From assembly GCA_027922465.2 (NCBI GenBank), contig BQMF02000289.1, positions 186,001 to 250,000 on the forward strand: DNA of 64,000 nucleotides, in the 5' to 3' direction. The stretch's first letter is position 1. Each line of letters opens with the position of its first letter. The position numbers and the translations under genes are program-made. The stretch is from Turritopsis dohrnii. Lineage: Eukaryota > Cnidaria > Hydrozoa > Anthoathecata > Oceaniidae. Shown here piece by piece: positions 11,072-24,429 of this stretch. Under the pieces are notes generated by a model. It made no database searches and was not told where the DNA came from. It saw nothing but the letters and a program-made list of their open reading frames with translations.

Positions 11072-13414
11072 GTTTATACGGTTACATTGAGATAGAAAAA
11101 AATGTTTCTCTCTTTTAGGTCCATTTTTTAAGCTATGTCGTGCCAATTCGAACTTACCAAATTTCTCTTAGTTCTTCTCGGTGTACAGCTTATATAACCA
11201 GTATGCAGCCCTGTTGAACAGAGGTTGGCCGTGACGAAATGCCGAGCTGACCCCTGCTGAAAAATGTTCTAGGTCAGCAGGGCACCACATAGCTTATAAA
11301 ATGAACCTTATTCTTTTCAATTTTGTTATCACTCTGTGAATGATTTTATACTGCGCGAAAAGTCATACATTTTATACACTGCTGAAAGAGGAACTTGATT
11401 GCGTGAAATGTATAGTGAGGCGCGGAAATTAATGGAATATTACGTTATGTGAGAAATTTATTTATTTTTTTCTTTAGTAATTTTTCTCATCTGTAAATAG
11501 GAATTACTTCTAATATCATTTACGTTATGTGTCGGGAGAATATGAAAGATGTTTCGTGGAAGTTTTCTTCGTCGCGTGAAAAGACCTTATGCAATAATTT
11601 GAAGAGGTCAAGTGAAGACAGTTGAAGGACAAAATTTGTTTCTCGTTCGAAGGAATTCATCAGAGAATGTAAATTAATCTCCTCTTCGAAAATATCCACT
11701 TTGAACACACATTTGTTAGTGCTAATGTTTTCTCTTCCTAAAAGTCAGTAGTGCAAAAAAACCAAGGACGTGTAATGAGTATAACATGAAGATCAAATGA
11801 GATTTCCGTATTGTTACAAAATATGGTTGCTGGATCACACCACTATATCTTGCCAAAATATTTGAAATTCTCTATTTTTTTTTTCTGTCCGTTTCATATG
11901 ACAAACAAAGAGTGATTTGTAACTCTCGTTTCGCTTTCAACACTGTGTGAAAGAAGGACAGGGTGATCAAACAACTGGGGGAATGACCCAATTGGGAAGG
12001 TCCACCCGTAATTTGATGTGGTATTCCGTAAGAATAGATGAAGTAACACCATGACGGTTTGTTTTAATTAAATGCATAATTTATTAAACATTAAACATTG
12101 ATCATCATCGACAATACACAACACAGCCGCTGTTTTCTGTCGTGCAATCTTCTTGTGTTGACACAACAAACACTTTGAAGAAAATATTCAAAAGGTCGCT
12201 CGAAGTTCGATTCAATTCTAAAAGTGGTGTGGGCTCTTGATGTGAATACGTCATTTCGGATTCGAAAGCATGTTTAGAAAATTGAAACCGTCATTTTCTT
12301 AATTTTATTTCTATTTTTATTTATTTATTTTTTTTTTGAATCGTAACGATTACCGGATTCTCTCGTCTTTCATACAAAATATCAGATGACATTTTTATCA
12401 CATGTCGCTTTTGTTTTAATTGCTGAAAATGGCGCAGTGACTCCGTAATTACTTGAAAGTTGAACCTCTTGTGAAGCGAATGACTGCTAACTTTGTTGTT
12501 GGGTTAAGCGGGGATGAAATATACAATTTTTGAGAGACATATCAAACAAACGAGAGTAAAACTTCCTTATATCAACCTTGTTTTGTTTATTATAACACAT
12601 TCCTATCATGTCACAAATTCCGTACAATTCTTCAGCATCTTGGAAAAAAGTCTATTGCTAACATAGCCGTCATTAATTCCAGAAAGGTTGCCGTCACTTA
12701 TCGGATTGAAGGATGACAGCATCAGAAGAGAGAAGGGTTCGGAAGAACGGCCAAGTGACGTTATACATAAGTCACACAGACTTATGCTATCCTCCTATGC
12801 TTTTGACACCACTTTTTCCTGTGACCATCTTTTAACTTTGTGTAAAGCGTTGATTCATGATACAGCAGTGGATACAACTTCAAAAAGGGACATATAAAAA
12901 TAAGTTTCGTATTTCCATGATATAAGATAAGGCATGCTTAAAAAGATTTAGACAAGTTCGAAGTATTTTTAGCCCAAACCTCATACCACCTCATTCTCCC
13001 CTATACTGCAAAAAAAGGGGTACACCCGAAATTGTATCATCGTGCGGGCAGAGAAAACAACAAAATTACTTTGTTTGGTGACTGTGGCCATCAGAAAAAA
13101 ACACTGTTTTATGGATTGTCCCAAAATACCATACAGTTGACTTTGAAGTGAAAATGATTTAAACGACTGTCCCCCACAAAAGAGCTATGAAGACTATAAA
13201 GGATGCTCCAGGGAAGGTATCAGTTACGGTACATGATAAAAATGCATTAACACTGATTTGAAGAATTTGTTATTATCATAGAAAAAAAGGGCCTTCATTT
13301 TTTAACACACGCATTAAAAAAGAAAGCATTTTGTAAAAATTTGAAGAAGGTTTGGTGGTGAGTGAAAACTTTAAAAATATATATATATACCGTACAAATG
13401 TTTGGCTATTATGT

Positions 13415-13475
13415 GGCGTTTAATAGAGGGTGGCGTTTATCACAGAGGGCGGCGTGTTTATTAGAGGAAATACGG
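13415..13475 (+). repeat. GGCGTTTATTAGAGG-type short repeats
   Basis: Three imperfect copies of GGCGTTTA(A/T)TAGAGGG follow one another next to an (AT)n run. Nothing coding is seen. Confidence 0.5.
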
Positions 13476-15104
13476 CATAAAGCACATTTCTTCATCAAAC
13501 TAGAGGATGAAAATATCAAATTCGAAGTCCGCTCGACAAAATTTTTGAAAATTATATAAAATATTTGGTCAAAAAAAATCAACAAAGTAATTATTCAACG
13601 GACAGTGATTTTTATTTCTTTTGTCCACATGACAACAGATTACATTTCCAACACTCGCGCATGCAACACGATTTAAAAAAGGGAAACTGATTCGGAAAAT
13701 GATTAGATAAAATTGTGTCTGACATACAGTTCATTGGAAAGGAATGAAATATTAGACTTTAAGGTGCAAACCTTGTGAAATGTATCTGGGTTAGTGGGGG
13801 TAAAATTCGGGCTTGCCTCATTTGTCCAAATACTTTTATAAGTTTTTTTTAATGTGTAATGTAAATTTTAATGAATCCTGTCGTCCCATAAACATACTCC
13901 TCCTTATTTTCAATGTTTCTTCGCCAGACAAACAGAAACGAAAAATATTCTCCCAAGCATTTTAATGGTGATCATCAATTACCATTTAGGATAATCGAAA
14001 ACACATGGCGACAATCAAGAAATCAAAACAGGAAAAAGCTAGAATTTTTTTTCCGTCAAATTTTTAACCAATACGATAACTCGAAATTTAGATTCAGATT
14101 CAGATTGGGGTTATAGTTTGCAGATGCGTTTAAGATAAAAGCATTTGATTTTGTATTCATGCATCACATGCATGGTTGCTCTAATGACGTTTCTCAGCAT
14201 GTTCAAAAAATCAAGGAAATGTAATAAGCAACAATTTACAAAGTCTTGAGGCGTTTTTTGGTAACTTTGGTGAAAATATATCGACAAAACTAGTTTGAGA
14301 GTGACATTAAAATTTCCCAAAGTATTTCCAAAGTATTTTAACTTTCTTCTTCCTCCAAAATGAAACCGGCAAAACTTTTGTCGTCTTGTTTTGCAAAAGA
14401 CTACGAGGCTGTCAGCAGATCACAGTTAATAATGGAATGTTAGATTGAACACGAGTTAATAGTTTATAATGCATTCAAAACAAGTGAAAGATTAAACTAC
14501 AAAGCTTCTCACCATTTTTTGGGAGAGTTCAATATTTATCGTCTGACCGAGATAGTGATAATGTCTAAATTAAATATTTATCAATGAACTTTAAGTTTTG
14601 TCGTATCGTACGATTTTTCTTTCTACCTCGAAGCAGGCGGAAATAACATAAATTTCTTAATTTTGAACAATATTCCGAAAATGCAAGTTATTACAAATGC
14701 AGATCTTGTGACTTCTAAAGCTAATTTTGCAATAACAAGAGTTGTTGACCAAAGTTGACCGAGAGATTCGAAAAACGTACGATCTCCAAATCGACCAATC
14801 ATTTTCATCAAATCACGTGAATGGTTTTAAAACTTGTTGGAATACAGGCAAAGAATTATGGAGATAATAAAAGTATAATGGAGAATAAAGCTTCTTTCTG
14901 CGATTGTTTCCATACATTTTCAGATATTTTCATATTCTCCTTTATAGGGTAGGTACATTAATATTTCGGGATTTTATGATCATTCCCCGAGTACTACATT
15001 AAAAACATAATAAAGTACTACATTAAAAACTAGAATATCCGCAATTTACTTTTGATTCTGAAGTTCCCAATCCTAGCACGGAGTGTAGTGGGGAAGGATA
15101 AAGC

Positions 15105-18100
15105 ATGGATACCTGTTTCAAATATGCGATAATTGTTATTTTACTTTCCATTTCCGTGGTAAGTATTTGTTTCACATTTTGCTATGAACTGATTTGATTA
15201 CAAAACTGCCTGCACTGATCAGCTGAATTTAAGAGCAACCCAATGTTTTTAGATTAATTAATGTGTTTATGTCCCAATTTAATCTTTTGAGCAATTTTTA
15301 GGAAATTACACGAGCTGTTATTCGCAAAGATGGGTATTGTGTTATGTATGGCCAAAATCCTAAGTTTCCAACTATTAACAACGTATACAATGGTCCTGCA
15401 AAAAACTTGTCTTTAAGTCAATATAATTTGCTTAAAGATGTTTGTCCATATCTTGCCAAAGATTTAAACAGCACAAGATCTTGTTGTGATGAAGCTCAAC
15501 TGACAACTCTGCAGAAAAACTTGAAGACATCATCGACACTGTTATCTCGATGTCCTGCAAGTAAAAAGAATTTTAATAACATGTGGTGTGAATTCACATG
15601 TTCTCCAGATCAATCCAAGTTTTTACGTTATGATGGCAGTACTTCCAGCTTCTACATAACAGAAGATTTTCGGGATGATTTATATTCTTCAATAAAAGAT
15701 GTTCTGTATGGAAATGAAAAGGTTCTGGATTTAATGTGTGGAACTACAGCCAAATTATGTACACCTGAAAAGTTCTTTAAATTTATTGGTAGCCCTCCCA
15801 ATGCACCATTCCCCATTGCCTTTGAAGTAAATAAGACCGAAACAAATGTCACAGCCAACAACTTTACAATGATAGGCTGTAATCAAGGTTTTTTTGACAC
15901 ACTTTTACAGAAGAACATGAGTGCGTGTTCATGCCAAGATTGCCATACATCATGCCCTGCTCTTCCAACCCCTCCGCCACCGAAAAAACAAGTTTATGTG
16001 ATGGGAATCAAACTTTTCTGTTTCATTGTTGGCATCTGTGCATTGGTCTGGATATTGATTTTCTTGGCCTTAAGTGTTTACGATATAATGAGGTCTTCAC
16101 GAAAAGCAATCATTGATATTGAACAACGGACCGAATCCATCAGTAATTCAAATCATTCATCTGGTTTGGACTTGAAAAAATCAACAGAAGCGTTATATGG
16201 TAGCTCAGAAAATAACCAGGGTTGTTTAGTTAGAATTGGTATTCTGTTTGAAAACTTTTTGCAGACAACGTTTTGTCGATGGGGTCTGCTATGTGCTTCC
16301 AGGCCATGGATTGTCATTTTAGTAACATTATTGTTTTGTGGAATATGTTCTCTTGGGTTATTGAAAATGAAAATCATCACAAACCCTGTTGAGTTATGGT
16401 CTTCACCTACCAGTGAGGCACGTATGCAAAAGGACTATTTTGACAAGAAATTTAATCCATTTTACAGAACAGAACAAGTAATCATAACTGGTACAACAAA
16501 TATATCTGTTGACTCATACGAAGTGTACCAGAGTACTGCTCCCCCTAAAAACTTTAGTGGCTTGGTGCACAAATCTGTGTTGAAAAAGGTATGTTGATGT
16601 TGTCATACATGTCAGGTGATAAAAGTATATTTTTAGTTACTGAAATTTGATAATTATTTCCAGGTTCTAGAATTACAACTTTCACTGATGTCACTCACTG
16701 CAACATATGAAGGCAAACAGGTTCGCCTTGAGGACATCTGTTTTCAACCATTGTACCCTGATAATAAGCAGTGCACTGTTTTCAGTGTACTTCAGTATTT
16801 TCAACTGAATGAAACATTATTAGATCGCTGTCGAACAGATTTTGACGAAGATTGTGATGATCCAGGAAAGATTGGTTTTGATGCTGAGGACTGGCATGAT
16901 CAGATTTTAGGCTGCACAAAGTGAGTAATTGAATATTTTTTAATCTTTTGAATTTTGAATAAGAACAGAATGCGTATTGTTTTCTTGATGTTCATTTTTT
17001 GGCTTTAAAATTCACTTTTCTCATTTGCTTCTGTCACTAATTTTGAAATGTTGTGATTCTGATTCTATATTGGAACACAAGATTATCACCTCTAAATAAT
17101 GATATATATGACCTTGTTCTGTTTTATTGAAAACGAAACTTTAAGGATAGTCTCTAACCTATTTGGTCAAAAAATACCAAAAAAATTGTGTTGTGTTTCC
17201 TTTGTAATTTTTATCATAGATTAAGTTTCTGGAATCAAAAATTTAAATTTAGAAATACTTTCAAAAAAATGCGTTTTTGTGTTCTCAACATATTTCAAAT
17301 AAACATCTTTTGTTCAAGTGTGATCTTTTTCAAAGATTCGATAATGCTGTTGATATCTTTGTTCGATATTTTTCATTCAATAGGAAAGTGATTTCTAATT
17401 TCTGTGTAGCTGTTATCCGGATTTTTCAGAGATCCAAGTCTTTAAACATCAATCGACGTTGACGAAGCAACGTTTATTCGAACCAATGGGATCTTAGGGG
17501 GAAAACTATTGCCAGACTTTTGTCTAATATTTACTGACAACTAAGAAATTTATGAATCAGCAATGTATACCAATGCGTAAACAAGGAGGCAATGTTTTGT
17601 TAGCGACGTGATGTGGATCTTATAGATAAAAGTTTCCCAAGAAACGGATGAGACTGAGGGGAGTTGGAGCTCGAATAGCGTGGGAAAAGTCAAATTTGTT
17701 CGATAATTGTTTTCTTGTCTGGAATTTATTTTTTATTAAAATTGGTAGATCGATATAGAGACTTTATTTAGCTTTAAGAAAATGTAATAGAAGAAAAATG
17801 AAAGTATCTGAGATATTTCATAAAACCAGAACATGTGTTTAGAGGTTAGAGACTATCCTCAATTGTTTGTTGTTTAATGTTTAGTTAAATTTTGAAGGAA
17901 AAACACTTTGATTTTAGAAACCCTACTTCCACGTCTAACGGAAAGCACTTAAAACAGCCATGTTTAAGTGCCTCTGGTGCACCTGTTCAGCCATCACTTG
18001 TATTTGGAGGATATAAAGGTGATAATTATATAGAAGCAAACGCATTAATTATATCATTCGTTGTCAACAACCACAAAGATGAAGAGAAAAATAAAAAAGC

Positions 18101-20878
18101 AGAAGCCTGGGAAAAGGTTTTCATTGAGTTCTTAAAGAACTGGAAAGATAACGAAACTTCCATAACCAACAGTTCCAACTTTACTTCTCACCTGTCTCTT
18201 GCATACTCGAGTGAACGGTCATTGCAAGATGAGATCAATCGCTCTAGTGAAGCTGATGTAGTGACCATTCTCTTAAGTTACTGTCTTATGTTTGGTTACA
18301 TAGCTGTTGGATTAGGACAATTCAAGTCTGTTTCAAGAATTTTGGTATGTTTATTTTAATTTAAGATAATTTGTTGCCATAGTTTCTTATATGGTTCATT
18401 TCTCTCTATTTAAATTGTTATTTTCTGCAGTTAACATCACATTACTAACTTGTTACTATCATTTCTTCTAGGTGGATGCTAAAATAACAGTTGGTATTAT
18501 TGGAGTACTTATTGTTTTGCTTTCTGTTGCTGCCGCAATCGGATTGGGTTCGTTTGCAGGAGTTTCCTTGACACTTATCATCATAGAGGTGATACCATTT
18601 TTGGTCCTGGCTGTTGGAGTTGATAACATCTTTATATTAGTGCAAGCTATTCAAAGAGATGTGCGATTATCTGGAGAGACTGCAGAGCAACAAGTTGGGC
18701 GTGTATTAGGTGTTGTTGGACCCAGCATGCTTCTTTCTTCACTATCAGAATCTGTTGCTTTTGGTTTTGGTGAGTAAATATGATGGCTGTTATTCCAATT
18801 TTGTAATATGATCAAGTGGTAACTGAGAAAGCATTTCCACTAAATCCTTCTAGATTTCCCACTTTTGAATGTTTTCACAGTAATGTCAAATTTGTTCTAA
18901 TGTTTCAATCCTAGGTGCGTTATCAACAATGCCTGCTGTACGAACTTTTGCCATCTTTGCTGCCCTAGCAGTTGCATTCAACTTCCTGCTTCAAGTTACC
19001 ATGTTGGTTGCAGTAGTTTCACTCGATGTTAAACGTCAATATCGTAACCGCTTAGATGTTTGCTGTTGTGCCCGTATATCAAAGTCTAACGATGATACCG
19101 AAGATTGTTGCCCTGGTGGAATTTTGTATTACATTTTCAAGAGAATCTACTCGCCATTTCTCATGTTATATCCCGTCAGAGTTATTGTTGTATGTTGATT
19201 CATTTCATTTTCTTTATGGAGCCAACAATTTTTTGAAAATGTTTGGATTCTTTCAAGTTTGTTTCTTTTTTTTATAGATGCTTGGTTTCTCTGTTTATCT
19301 GGCTGTCAGTGTTTGCCAAATCCCAAACCTGCACATTGGTATCAGTCAAACGATCGCATTGCCAAGAGACTCTTTTCTGTTGAATTATTTTGGAAACCTG
19401 TCTGCTTATTTGAAAACGGGTGCTCCAGTTTACTTTGTAGTAGAGGAAGGACTTGATTATTCAAAAGTTCAAAACCAAAATCTTGTGTGTGGAACCACCG
19501 GCTGCAAGGAGAATTCACTCACTGGTTCCATTTTCACTAGTTCTCTCATAAGCAATTACTCCACCATTGCTATGCCAGCCTCATCTTGGCTAGATGATTA
19601 TTTTGTTTGGATAGACCCTTCAGGACCATGCTGTAGAATACTTAATTATACCATTTATGATGTGAAAGTTGGCAACAAAACGGTACAACATAAAAATTTT
19701 TCCACCACTCCAACGTTCTGCCCATCAACCGCACCGTCAAACTGGCATTGTTATCCCTGTCTGCCTAGCAAAGAAAGTGGTATGCGACCAACTTCAGAAC
19801 AGTTCACTAAGTTTTTACCTTGGTTTTTGAAAGACAATCCTACCAAGTCGTGTTCCAAAGGAGGTCATGCTGCATACGGACAAGCAGTGCGACTTAATCC
19901 TGTAAATTCAAGTAACCTCGTTGACTCTTCTTACTTCATGACTTATCATACAGTATCAAATACGTCATCGGAGTTCATTCACTGCTTGAAATATGCACGA
20001 GAGCTGGCTAAAAACATTACTGAAATGGCTGGTCATAAGATATTCCCTTATAGCGTGTTCTATGTTTTCTATGAACAGTATTTGACTGTCATAGCAGACT
20101 CTTGGAAAGATTTATTGATATCATTATCCGCCATTTTTATTGTGACTTTCTTACTCATGGGATTCAATGTTGGATTAGCGTTTTGTATTACTCTAACAGT
20201 AGCCATGATCGTTACAAACTTAATTGGTTTAATGTACTTCTGGAACATTTCAATGAATGCTGTCGCCTTAGTGAATCTTGTTATGGCATGTGGCATATCT
20301 GTCGAGTTTTGCTCGCATGTTGCAAGAGCTTTTTCTACTAGTCCATATTCCACTAGAGTTAAGAGAGCTGAAGATGCACTGGGACGTGTTGGAAGCTCTG
20401 TAAGTCTGTTTTCTTGTTGGAGACGATTTCAATTTTCCTACAGTCGATTTTTTTCATGTAAATAAATAATATGAATTGTAATGCCTTCCTTGCCTTTTAG
20501 GTTCTGAGTGGAATCACCATCACTAAATTCGTCGGTGTGTTTATCTTGATGTTTGCGAAATCTGAATTATTCGAGGTAAGTGTTTTGTTCGAAAATATAG
20601 AATATTGTGTTTGGCTACTCGTTGACAACACGACGTTGCTATAACTTACGTGATATTGTTTGTTAGAAGAGCTCTGACGATTTTATTTTTAGATTTATTA
20701 TTTCCGTATGTATATGGGAATTATTATCATCGGCGCCTTGCATGGCTTGGTGTTCTTGCCAGTCCTGTTGAGTTATGTCGGACCGCAGAGTCGTGCGACA
20801 GACGACGATATTCGACGTGCTACTCAAGACAATACCCGTCGCGTCGGCGGCGATAAACAATCGATTGTTGCTTCATAA
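15105..20878 (+). CDS. NPC1: NPC1-type intracellular cholesterol transporter, complete 9-exon gene
   Basis: NPC1 moves cholesterol out of late endosomes and lysosomes. Exons: 15105-15158, 15302-16588, 16664-16920, 17918-18344, 18472-18769, 18915-19189, 19278-20399, about 20502-20575 and 20693-20878. They join in frame into about 1,326 residues (human 1,278). Visible in order: a hydrophobic signal peptide; the cysteine-rich sterol-binding N-terminal domain ([10 protein letters not shown]); a proline-rich linker (LPTPPPPKK) before the first membrane segment; luminal domains with many N-x-S/T sites; the sterol-sensing domain from about residue 676 ([17 protein letters not shown]); the cysteine-rich luminal domain; and the final membrane bundle ([22 protein letters not shown]). 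No frameshift was found. The C-terminus ends DKQSIVAS and lacks the LLxF lysosomal signal of vertebrate NPC1. Exon 8 coordinates may be off by one base. Confidence 0.95.
17144..17859. mobile_element. 716-bp inverted-repeat element in NPC1 intron 3
   Basis: AGGATAGTCTCTAACCT (17144-17160) is perfectly complementary to AGGTTAGAGACTATCCT (17843-17859). There is no coding frame inside and no obvious target duplication. It fills most of the ~1 kb intron between exons 3 and 4, while most other NPC1 introns are under 200 bp. Confidence 0.7.
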
Positions 20879-21160
20879 AATGCAATCCCCTTATGTTGAA
20901 ACTCTAGAAGAGATATCGCAATATAAACAAGATTGCACGCGTTCTTTACAGGTATTCGATACCTTGGGGATTCCCTGGTTCCTATGGTGTCATGACATTC
21001 GAGTTATGATAAACATTCGAGTCGTGTTACCATATGAAGTAATGAATTCACCCATTCATTAGTTTTCATCGATTTGCTTGCTTTACGCCGATTAACTCTT
21101 TAACCAGTAATATTGACGAGTGCGAATTTTGAATGCGGATAGTTTTATTTATTGGCCACA

Positions 21161-21166
21161 AATAAA
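21161..21166 (+). terminator. NPC1: Candidate NPC1 polyadenylation signal AATAAA
   Basis: AATAAA occurs about 285 bp after the NPC1 stop codon, overlapping a second copy. The position is plausible for a cleavage signal, but AATAAA is common in this AT-rich DNA. Confidence 0.35.
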
Positions 21167-21880
21167 TAAATATAAAAGATATACAAATTAAATTATTTTT
21201 TATTATTAGGGATTGAAATATTTACTATTATGAAATTGGAGTACGAACCATATGGTGTTTACCAGAAATTGTTAATGTTTTTTTGTAACGAACATATGTA
21301 CATTTAACATCACAGGGGCGTGACCTCTGTCTCATTAATACTTTCCCTCCAGTTGTTCACATGACCATTACATTATTAAGCCATTTAAATCCTTTTCAAC
21401 TGAATTATTTACATTCGTGAAATTCCTCGTCTTAATAAATACAAATTGGATGACATGTTGTAGTGTTGCTATAGGCAACCTTAATAAACAGCTCTTTGAC
21501 GTGTTCTGATAAGATCAGGATGAATCACCACAAAAATTCCATTCATCAAAAATCGGATAACGCCTTCAGGACATTGATCGAAATCATCAAGGGAGGAAAA
21601 ACTAACTACCCGATTAAAATAGTGTGGATAGTTCTGAATTGGATTTCTTAATTTTCCCAGTATTGCCTTTCCCTTTTTTTGCCCAATCACACCCTAGTCG
21701 TTCTCTGTATATTTCCAAATATATTAGGAATATTTTATCTTACGTTCTGTTCTATAAATTACGTTTGTTTGTTTTTTTAAACCGTGTCATGCTTTAATAA
21801 AGTTTATCTTTTTTATATTATATAAAACGGCTATTTATAAAATGATTTTATTAATTACGAAATGATGTTCTCTTCTACAC

Positions 21881-21928
21881 CACTCGCTCGTTACCAAACC
21901 TCCACACTCGCTCGTCACCAAACCTCCA
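21881..21928 (+). repeat. 24-bp tandem duplication
   Basis: CACTCGCTCG(T/T)(T/C)ACCAAACCTCCA is present twice in a row, with one mismatch. Confidence 0.8.
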
Positions 21929-23190
21929 GGTAGAAACTCTTATAAAGGTTTTTTTTGAAATAGTGACAAAAGTTTTATTTATAATAGACTCGAGCATTCA
22001 AACAAACTTCTAAAGATTTTGGTGGTTCAAAATTGTTAAATGAGTCATGTTCATGATGAAAAATACATTCGTTACATGCATCCATTTCTCATCTTTCCTA
22101 CAATTTGACTTCCATAAAGATATTTCGGTGTTTTTCACGGTTTCAGTATTAGTATTATAGCGACAATTCTTCTCACTAGTAACTTCATCCCATCTAGTAA
22201 CTTCATCCCTGTGAAGGAGTACATTTCTATAATAATATACAGACAATTATAATAAAAATGCTCTTTGTCGCAGTGCCTTTTTGATAATTTTGGCTACTGG
22301 GGATGGTAAGGGACTCACGTCCTGTTCGAGTTATCCCCGCGACCATAACAGTGTGAATCTGCTGAGTATTAGCAGCGGGACACTGATGATGGCCAAAATG
22401 CTAAGTTGATCCCTAGGTAATTACAGCTTAAGTTAGTTAGATTACCAAAGTAGGGACTTCAAATGATCTAGGTCCTTCGGCGGAAAAAAATTCAGGGAAA
22501 AGTGAATAAAATTTTGGTGTGGTGATTAACTTTTTTCCCCAACTAAACATGCATCATGTTATTCTTCTAACTGAACACAAGAAGCACACCACACTTTTCA
22601 TCCGTTCTACATTGTATTCACCAGAGACAAGTAAAAATATTTTCACATATACCTCTGCATTCACGGAGCTCCCTTTTATTGCCAACATAGAAACATTTCG
22701 CGGAGGCAAATAGGAAGGCAAATAGGAATGATGTCTAGGATGGTGGTTGAGAGGTTCCTCTAACATTACAGCTTCCGTAGCCCAAATGTGGGCTTTAAAT
22801 GCTCCTCCGCAAGACCCTCATTGCTAACAGTACTTTAAGGAACTGAAGCGGATATCTGGGTAAATAATTGTAATGATAACTATAATTGTAATTGCAATAA
22901 TTAACGCAACCTCGTACCCAGGGCTTCTTGCCGTGTTTAGTAATAATATCTCAATTTCGACTGAAAAAAGAACCAGACTTAAAAGATAACATTCGAAAGA
23001 TTTCAAACTGTCTGCTTCACACACTTGTTCAGTCGAAGGATTTTTTTAAACAATTGTACAAAATGTTGTTTCTACCATCACGAGAGCCCATCATAATGTT
23101 TTCGCTTTGGTGGGAACTGCTATCATAATTTGATTCTTAATACGTGGTCATCTTTATTGTTAAATTGCATTTCCGGACGCAAACCTACGA

Positions 23191-23965
23191 TGGCCCTGAA
23201 GGTTCATTCGTGAGCACAAAAAAATGTGCTACGCATATACTTTTTTGTGCTACGCATAAATTTTTGTGTTACGCGCATTTATTTCCAGTGTAAAGTGCTC
23301 CGCATTTATTTCGACCTCATTTCCATTCTGGTCTGTATATTGTTGACAATTATTGTTGCATTCTCATCCATGTGCATAATGATGGTGGATCACATGCTTA
23401 CCAAGTGAACTACCACTACCTTCAAAAACTTCTTTTTTGATTATGTTAGTTATCTCTTCTCTATTTTCTTCATCTTTTTGAAATCTCCTCCTAAGACCAA
23501 GCCTAGTTAAAAGCCTTTTTAACGTTGACGAGCTGATTACATGGTTGTGTTGAACAGCTAGAAAGGAGATGATTTCTACGTTTGTATAACTTTGGCCAAA
23601 ATACAAAGTTACTAATGACTCTAGTGTTATTGGAGATGATGTAGATTGAAGAATGGGCAAGTAATTTAACGCTGTACGTCGTTCCTCATCAATTCTTTGC
23701 CATGTTTTTAGCGTGCTTTTTTGCTTTTTGCACCATGTAACAATACACACTAAATAGCATAAATTAAGGACCAGATATAGGTTGTTGATTTTTTTGCACT
23801 AACAAACAAAAAACACAAACATGAAAAAAGTATTTGTGCAACAATGTAAAAAATAACTGTGTAGCACAAAAAAATCTATGCGTAGGCCAAAATATTCCAT
23901 GCGTAGGCCAAAAAATTCTACGCATAGCACATTTTTTTCTGCGTGCATATGAGCCTTCAGGGCCA
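23191..23965 (-). mobile_element. 775-bp DNA transposon remnant with GGCCCTGAAGG ends
   Basis: The ends are imperfect inverted repeats of about 50 bp. Both begin TGGCCCTGAAGG and continue through GCACAAAAAAATGTGCTACG-like sequence, with further (CTACGCATA) repeats just inside. The dinucleotide AT flanks the GGCC core on both sides. The interior carries a minus-strand transposase-like fragment (23364-23750). The size and the truncated gene mark it as a deletion derivative. Confidence 0.65.
23364..23750 (-). pseudogene. Transposase/integrase N-terminal fragment with helix-turn-helix
   Basis: A 128-residue frame contains LVTLYFGQSYTNVEIISFLA followed by SSSTLKRLLTRLGLRRR. This is a helix-turn-helix pattern that I associate from memory with the N-terminus of DDE-type transposases or integrase-like proteins of aquatic animals. 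The catalytic core that should follow is absent, and the frame lies wholly inside the inverted-repeat element at 23191-23965. It is probably what remains after an internal deletion. The assignment to a specific superfamily is open. Confidence 0.5.
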
Positions 23966-24429
23966 TTGTACAAACCCTCTTAGCGGTTGTTTTAAGAGAG
24001 ACGTTCGTTGTATGACAGCAAGGACGTAAAAAGATACGTTCATGGTGGCAGACATCTAAGATTTATGACATTCATTTTACGAAAATATTTTGTTAATTCT
24101 GAAGCATCACAAGCAGTTTGGAGTTTCCGTAAAGGGGGCATCTATAATGTTCGTAGGCATCTGTAAAAGGTTATGCTGGCGTGTGGGAGATGGGGTGTGG
24201 GAGAGGGGGGATACAGAGGGATGTACGTACGCATTCTTGAAAAAAACACCATTTTATCAGCGACCGTTTGGAATACTACCGGGCTGCAATGAAATGCCAC
24301 TCTAACCGAATGATGTTGACAAAGCTAGAGAGGCAAGAAACTGTGAAGGAGACATGGAAGAAAGGAGTGCAGAGGTCAGTGAGTCAAGTAGAACTTTTAT
24401 AGCAGACGACGACAGTATGCCGATTCTTA

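Larger units (their letters stand above)
10283..15104. other. Intergenic region between VTI1A and NPC1
   Basis: About 4.8 kb with no frame I can support as a gene. It should contain the VTI1A 3' UTR and the NPC1 promoter. Recognisable items are a tandem repeat (10944-11071), an inverted CCCTGCTGA / TCAGCAGGG pair near 11262-11284, a GGCGTTTA-rich repeat at 13415-13475, and a direct repeat of AGTACTACATTAAAAAC near 14990-15030. Confidence 0.5.
20879..23190. other. NPC1 3' UTR and intergenic sequence
   Basis: No further gene is seen. The NPC1 3' UTR probably ends soon after the AATAAATAAATA cluster at 21161. A 24-bp tandem repeat is at 21881-21928, and a fragment of the TGGG-end MITE family (GTCGCAGTG...CTACTGGG) lies near 22266-22305. 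Confidence 0.5.
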
